A stretch of 34,151 nt of DNA, taken from the NCBI GenBank assembly GCA_035686305.1, contig DASRZP010000118.1:1-34151 (forward strand). The letters run 5' to 3'. The notes under the pieces are model-generated. The model did no database searches. It worked only from the letters and a program-made list of their open reading frames with translations, and was not told where the DNA came from. Below, piece by piece: positions 32,608 to 34,151 of this stretch. Every line of letters begins with the position of its first letter. Position 1 is the first letter of the stretch. This DNA is from Thermodesulfovibrionales bacterium (GTDB taxonomy: Bacteria > Nitrospirota > Thermodesulfovibrionia > Thermodesulfovibrionales > UBA9159). The translations under genes were made by a program, and so were the position numbers.

Positions 32608-32897
32608 GTGCTTGAAATCCGCAAGACTGACACCTATGCGCAATGGTTAGACGGCCTGCATGACATAAAAGCACGTGCGCGCGATTGGCACGTGTTGAAC
32701 GCCTCGCAGCCGGCAATCCGGGAGATGTAAGGCCGGTTGGCGAAGGCGTGTCGGAAATGCGGATTGACTATGGTCCCGGATATCGCGTGTATTACACAAA
32801 ACGTAGACGAACGTTGATAATTCTACTGACCGGTGGCGATAAGCGAACACAGGAGGCTGACGTTAAGACTGCGCTGCGTTTAGCGCGCAATTTGTAG
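32608..32897 (+). pseudogene. RelE-type toxin (HI1419/COG3657 type), frameshifted
   Basis: The first 25 codons (V-L-E-I-R-K-T-D-T-Y-A-Q-W-L-D-G-L-H-D-I, then K-A-R-A-R) and the later part (A-R-V-E-R-L-A-A-G-N-P-G-D-V-R-P-V-G, then Y-G-P-G-Y-R-V-Y-Y and L-L-T-G-G-D-K-R-T-Q) are both good matches to the family but lie in different frames. The break is near 32683, where CGC-GATTG-GCA has five bases where six are expected, so one base is lost. Without it the gene would encode about 96 residues. The first frame ends at a TAA 39 codons in. The antitoxin downstream is intact. Confidence 0.85.
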
Positions 32898-32906
32898 GAG
32901 GGCATT

Positions 32907-33254
32907 ATGAGCAAGGCTAAAGCTAAAACCAAAACAACTCGGTACGATGTTGCAGAACATCTTCGTAACCCGGAAGAAATGGCCGCTTATCTTGAAGCAT
33001 GTTTTGAGGAAGCCAATGGCGACGCTGCGTTCATCGCGAAGGCCCTGGGCGATATCGCCCGCGCAAAGGGTATGGCCCAAGTCGCACGGGATGCCGGCTT
33101 GTCCCGAGAGAGTCTTTATAAAGCACTCTCCGGCGAGCGAAGTCCCGGTTTCGACACCATTCTCAAGGTCATGGATGCACTCGGCTTGAAACTACATGCC
33201 GAAGCATCCTATGTGAGGAGGAAAGATGAAGATTCGCTATTTCACGGATACTGA
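32907..33254 (+). CDS. Antitoxin of the HI1420/COG3636 type (HTH)
   Basis: 115 residues behind TAGGAGGG. The pattern Y-D-V-A-E-H-L-R-N-P-E-E-M-A-A-Y-L is followed by an XRE-like helix-turn-helix (M-A-Q-V-A-R-D-A-G-L-S-R-E-S-L-Y-K-A-L-S) and S-P-G-F-D-T-I-L-K-V-M-D-A-L-G. It would neutralise the adjacent toxin and repress the shared promoter through the palindrome at 32583. Its toxin is broken, leaving it an orphan. Its last 29 bases overlap the following DUF2283 frame. Confidence 0.88.
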   Translation: MSKAKAKTKTTRYDVAEHLRNPEEMAAYLEACFEEANGDAAFIAKALGDIARAKGMAQVARDAGLSRESLYKALSGERSPGFDTILKVMDALGLKLHAEASYVRRKDEDSLFHGY

Positions 33255-33432
33255 TACAGCGTTGATTGAGTTTTCAAATGTTGCTGTTGTTGAAAGAAAG
33301 GAAATATCCTAAAACCTCTACGTTGACCTGGATAAAAAAGGCAATGTTGTGAGTATGACCATCGAACATGCGAGAGAGAAAGCGGGTCTTTCTGAAGTTT
33401 CGGTTCTTCAGATGGAACAAACAAAGGCCTAA
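33226..33432 (+). pseudogene. DUF2283 family protein with an internal stop
   Basis: 68 codons in one frame, M-K-I-R-Y-F-T-D-T-D-T-A-L-I-E-F-S then N-L-Y-V-D-L-D-K-K-G-N-V-V-S-M-T and I-E-H-A-R. A TAA at codon 29 (33310-33312) interrupts it just where family members usually have Glu (GAA to TAA). A strong GAGGAGGAAAG site precedes the ATG. DUF2283 proteins are small and often sit beside toxin-antitoxin or toxin-like genes; their function is unknown. Confidence 0.85.
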
Positions 33433-33551
33433 CGAATCACTCGTGCCGATGCGCTTCGCTATCGCAGGGCGCGAGGAGAGTCAGGTTTACACACTTGACA
33501 AAGATGTCTTGAAGGTAGAAGACAAGTCGAAATATTCCAGCTACTGCCGTA

Positions 33552-33809
33552 TTGACAAAACTGGCGTTGGAGAGGGAAGATTATAGAGAGGGTCCGGATG
33601 GAGTTTCATGTCGAGCCCGACCATACGAAGAAGGCCACCATCTGTCTGAGCCACAGGTTCAGTGGCCCTTCCTCAAGAAGATTGAGCGGCAGTTCGGCAT
33701 CAGAGCATCGACGGTATCGTGGGGCAGCCGCCGTTTTGAATCAGCCCTTTCAGAGGGTATGCGGATCGGAAGGAGAGTGGGCAAAATTGGGAGGGCGCCT
33801 AATTTGTAA
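33552..33809 (+). pseudogene. Possible remnant of a transposase C-terminus
   Basis: The second half of this frame, F-L-K-K-I-E-R-Q-F-G-I-R-A-S-T-V-S-W-G-S then R-R-F-E-S-A-L, resembles the DnaA-like helix-turn-helix tail seen at the end of some RAYT-type transposases (pattern F-G-I-x-x-x-x-V-S-x-x-x-R-R-F). The first half is not convincing and no catalytic part is present. The rest of 33433-33856 shows no intact gene. Confidence 0.35.
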
Positions 33810-33856
33810 AATGCGTAGACCTGATCCTCTGCACTCGCCTGATATTGGAGTGAAAA

Positions 33857-34036
33857 ATGGTTAGCAAAGAAGAGAGCGATTTTTTCAAATCGTTAGAGGC
33901 CCGTTATTTTAAGCTGCGTTCCAGGGAAGATGTGAAGAAGTTTGATAAATGTCTTCACCATTATTTGGAACAACGGATGAACTGGCACGGAATGCCTCTT
34001 GTAGACTTATTAGTGTCCTGTGTCATTAATAAGTGA
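33857..34036 (+). pseudogene. Unidentified ORF cut by an IS630-family insertion
   Basis: The frame begins M-V-S-K-E-E-S-D-F-F-K-S-L-E-A-R-Y-F-K-L and continues with charged helical sequence to about W-H-G-M-P-L-V-D-L. The last residues (L-V-S-C-V-I-N-K) are encoded by the end of the insertion element, so the original C-terminus is missing. I do not recognise the family. The length left is 59 residues. Confidence 0.5.
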
Positions 34037-34151
34037 CATAAGTCGTTTTAATTTCTTGAAGATAGAATCAGCGGTAGCGGTCCAAATAAAGGGTGCAGCC
34101 TTTTCATTGTAATGGTCCACGAAGGTTTGAATATTACGGATCAGCTCTTTA
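34010..34151 (-). CDS. IS630-family transposase, C-terminal end (continues outside the window)
   Basis: 46 residues are visible: K-E-L-I-R-N-I-Q-T-F-V-D-H-Y-N-E-K-A-A-P, then F-I-W-T-A-T-A-D-S-I-F-K-K-L-K-R, ending N-D-T-G-H. The motif Y-N-x-x-A-x-P-F-x-W-T-A-T and a C-terminal T-G-H are characteristic of the DDE transposase end in IS630. The element edge lies near 34005, where ACTTATTA and TAATAAGT (34027-34034) can pair. Confidence 0.85.
   Translation of the reverse strand, partial: KELIRNIQTFVDHYNEKAAPFIWTATADSIFKKLKRLMSLINDTGH

Overview
The window comes from a Gram-negative, at least microaerobic bacterium. The sequence shows a lipid A/Kdo block, a complete cbb3-type cytochrome c oxidase locus, a GH57 glucan enzyme and several RNA- or repeat-based elements. 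This gene content resembles Nitrospirota or neighbouring deltaproteobacterial-type lineages. That placement is an inference from gene content, since no rRNA or marker phylogeny is available here.

Layout. (1) 1-3665: a secreted, glycine/asparagine-repeat surface protein (minus strand, cut by the window start) and an iron-dependent alcohol dehydrogenase (minus strand). Each is preceded by a copy of the same leader cassette: a sigma70-type promoter followed by an RNA that looks like a GEMM-I (c-di-GMP-I-type) riboswitch. The first cassette carries a 144-bp MITE-like insertion flanked by TA. It ends at a REP-associated (RAYT) transposase whose gene is broken by one nonsense codon. (2) 3862-10868: PAP2 phosphatase, two flavodoxin-fold reductases, a six-hairpin-type protein, an S51 (cyanophycinase-like) peptidase and a GH57 enzyme. 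(3) 11105-13138: an AAA+ ATPase of the DUF234 type with a promoter packed with palindromes, then an intact RHH/RelE toxin-antitoxin pair. (4) 13398-19936: initiator tRNA, then gnnA-gnnB-lpxB-msbA-waaA. This order suggests a lipid A built on 2,3-diamino sugar. (5) 20325-29284: the cbb3 oxidase and assembly operon, transcribed leftwards: ccoN, a ccoO-ccoP fusion, a detached ccoP membrane anchor, a 30-residue membrane peptide, ccoQ, ccoG, ccoH, a monoheme cytochrome c, ccoI, ccoS, a YtkA-like protein and a TauE/SafE-type membrane protein. (6) 29490-32446: a TIGR02757/DUF2400 gene coupled to rnr (RNase R). (7) 32574-34151: a decaying accessory end with a frameshifted toxin next to an intact antitoxin, a DUF2283 gene with a stop codon, a transposase remnant, and an ORF cut by an IS630-family element that runs out of the window.

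A dispersed repeat of about 220 bp, with ATTCAC(C/G)GTAACGTTG ends, is seen in four versions (5513, 7734, 21498, 32490), always between genes. The strongest candidates for something undescribed are the duplicated riboswitch cassette with its altered core, the rearranged CcoO/CcoP architecture with extra tiny subunits and an internal mRNA hairpin, and the dispersed repeat family.
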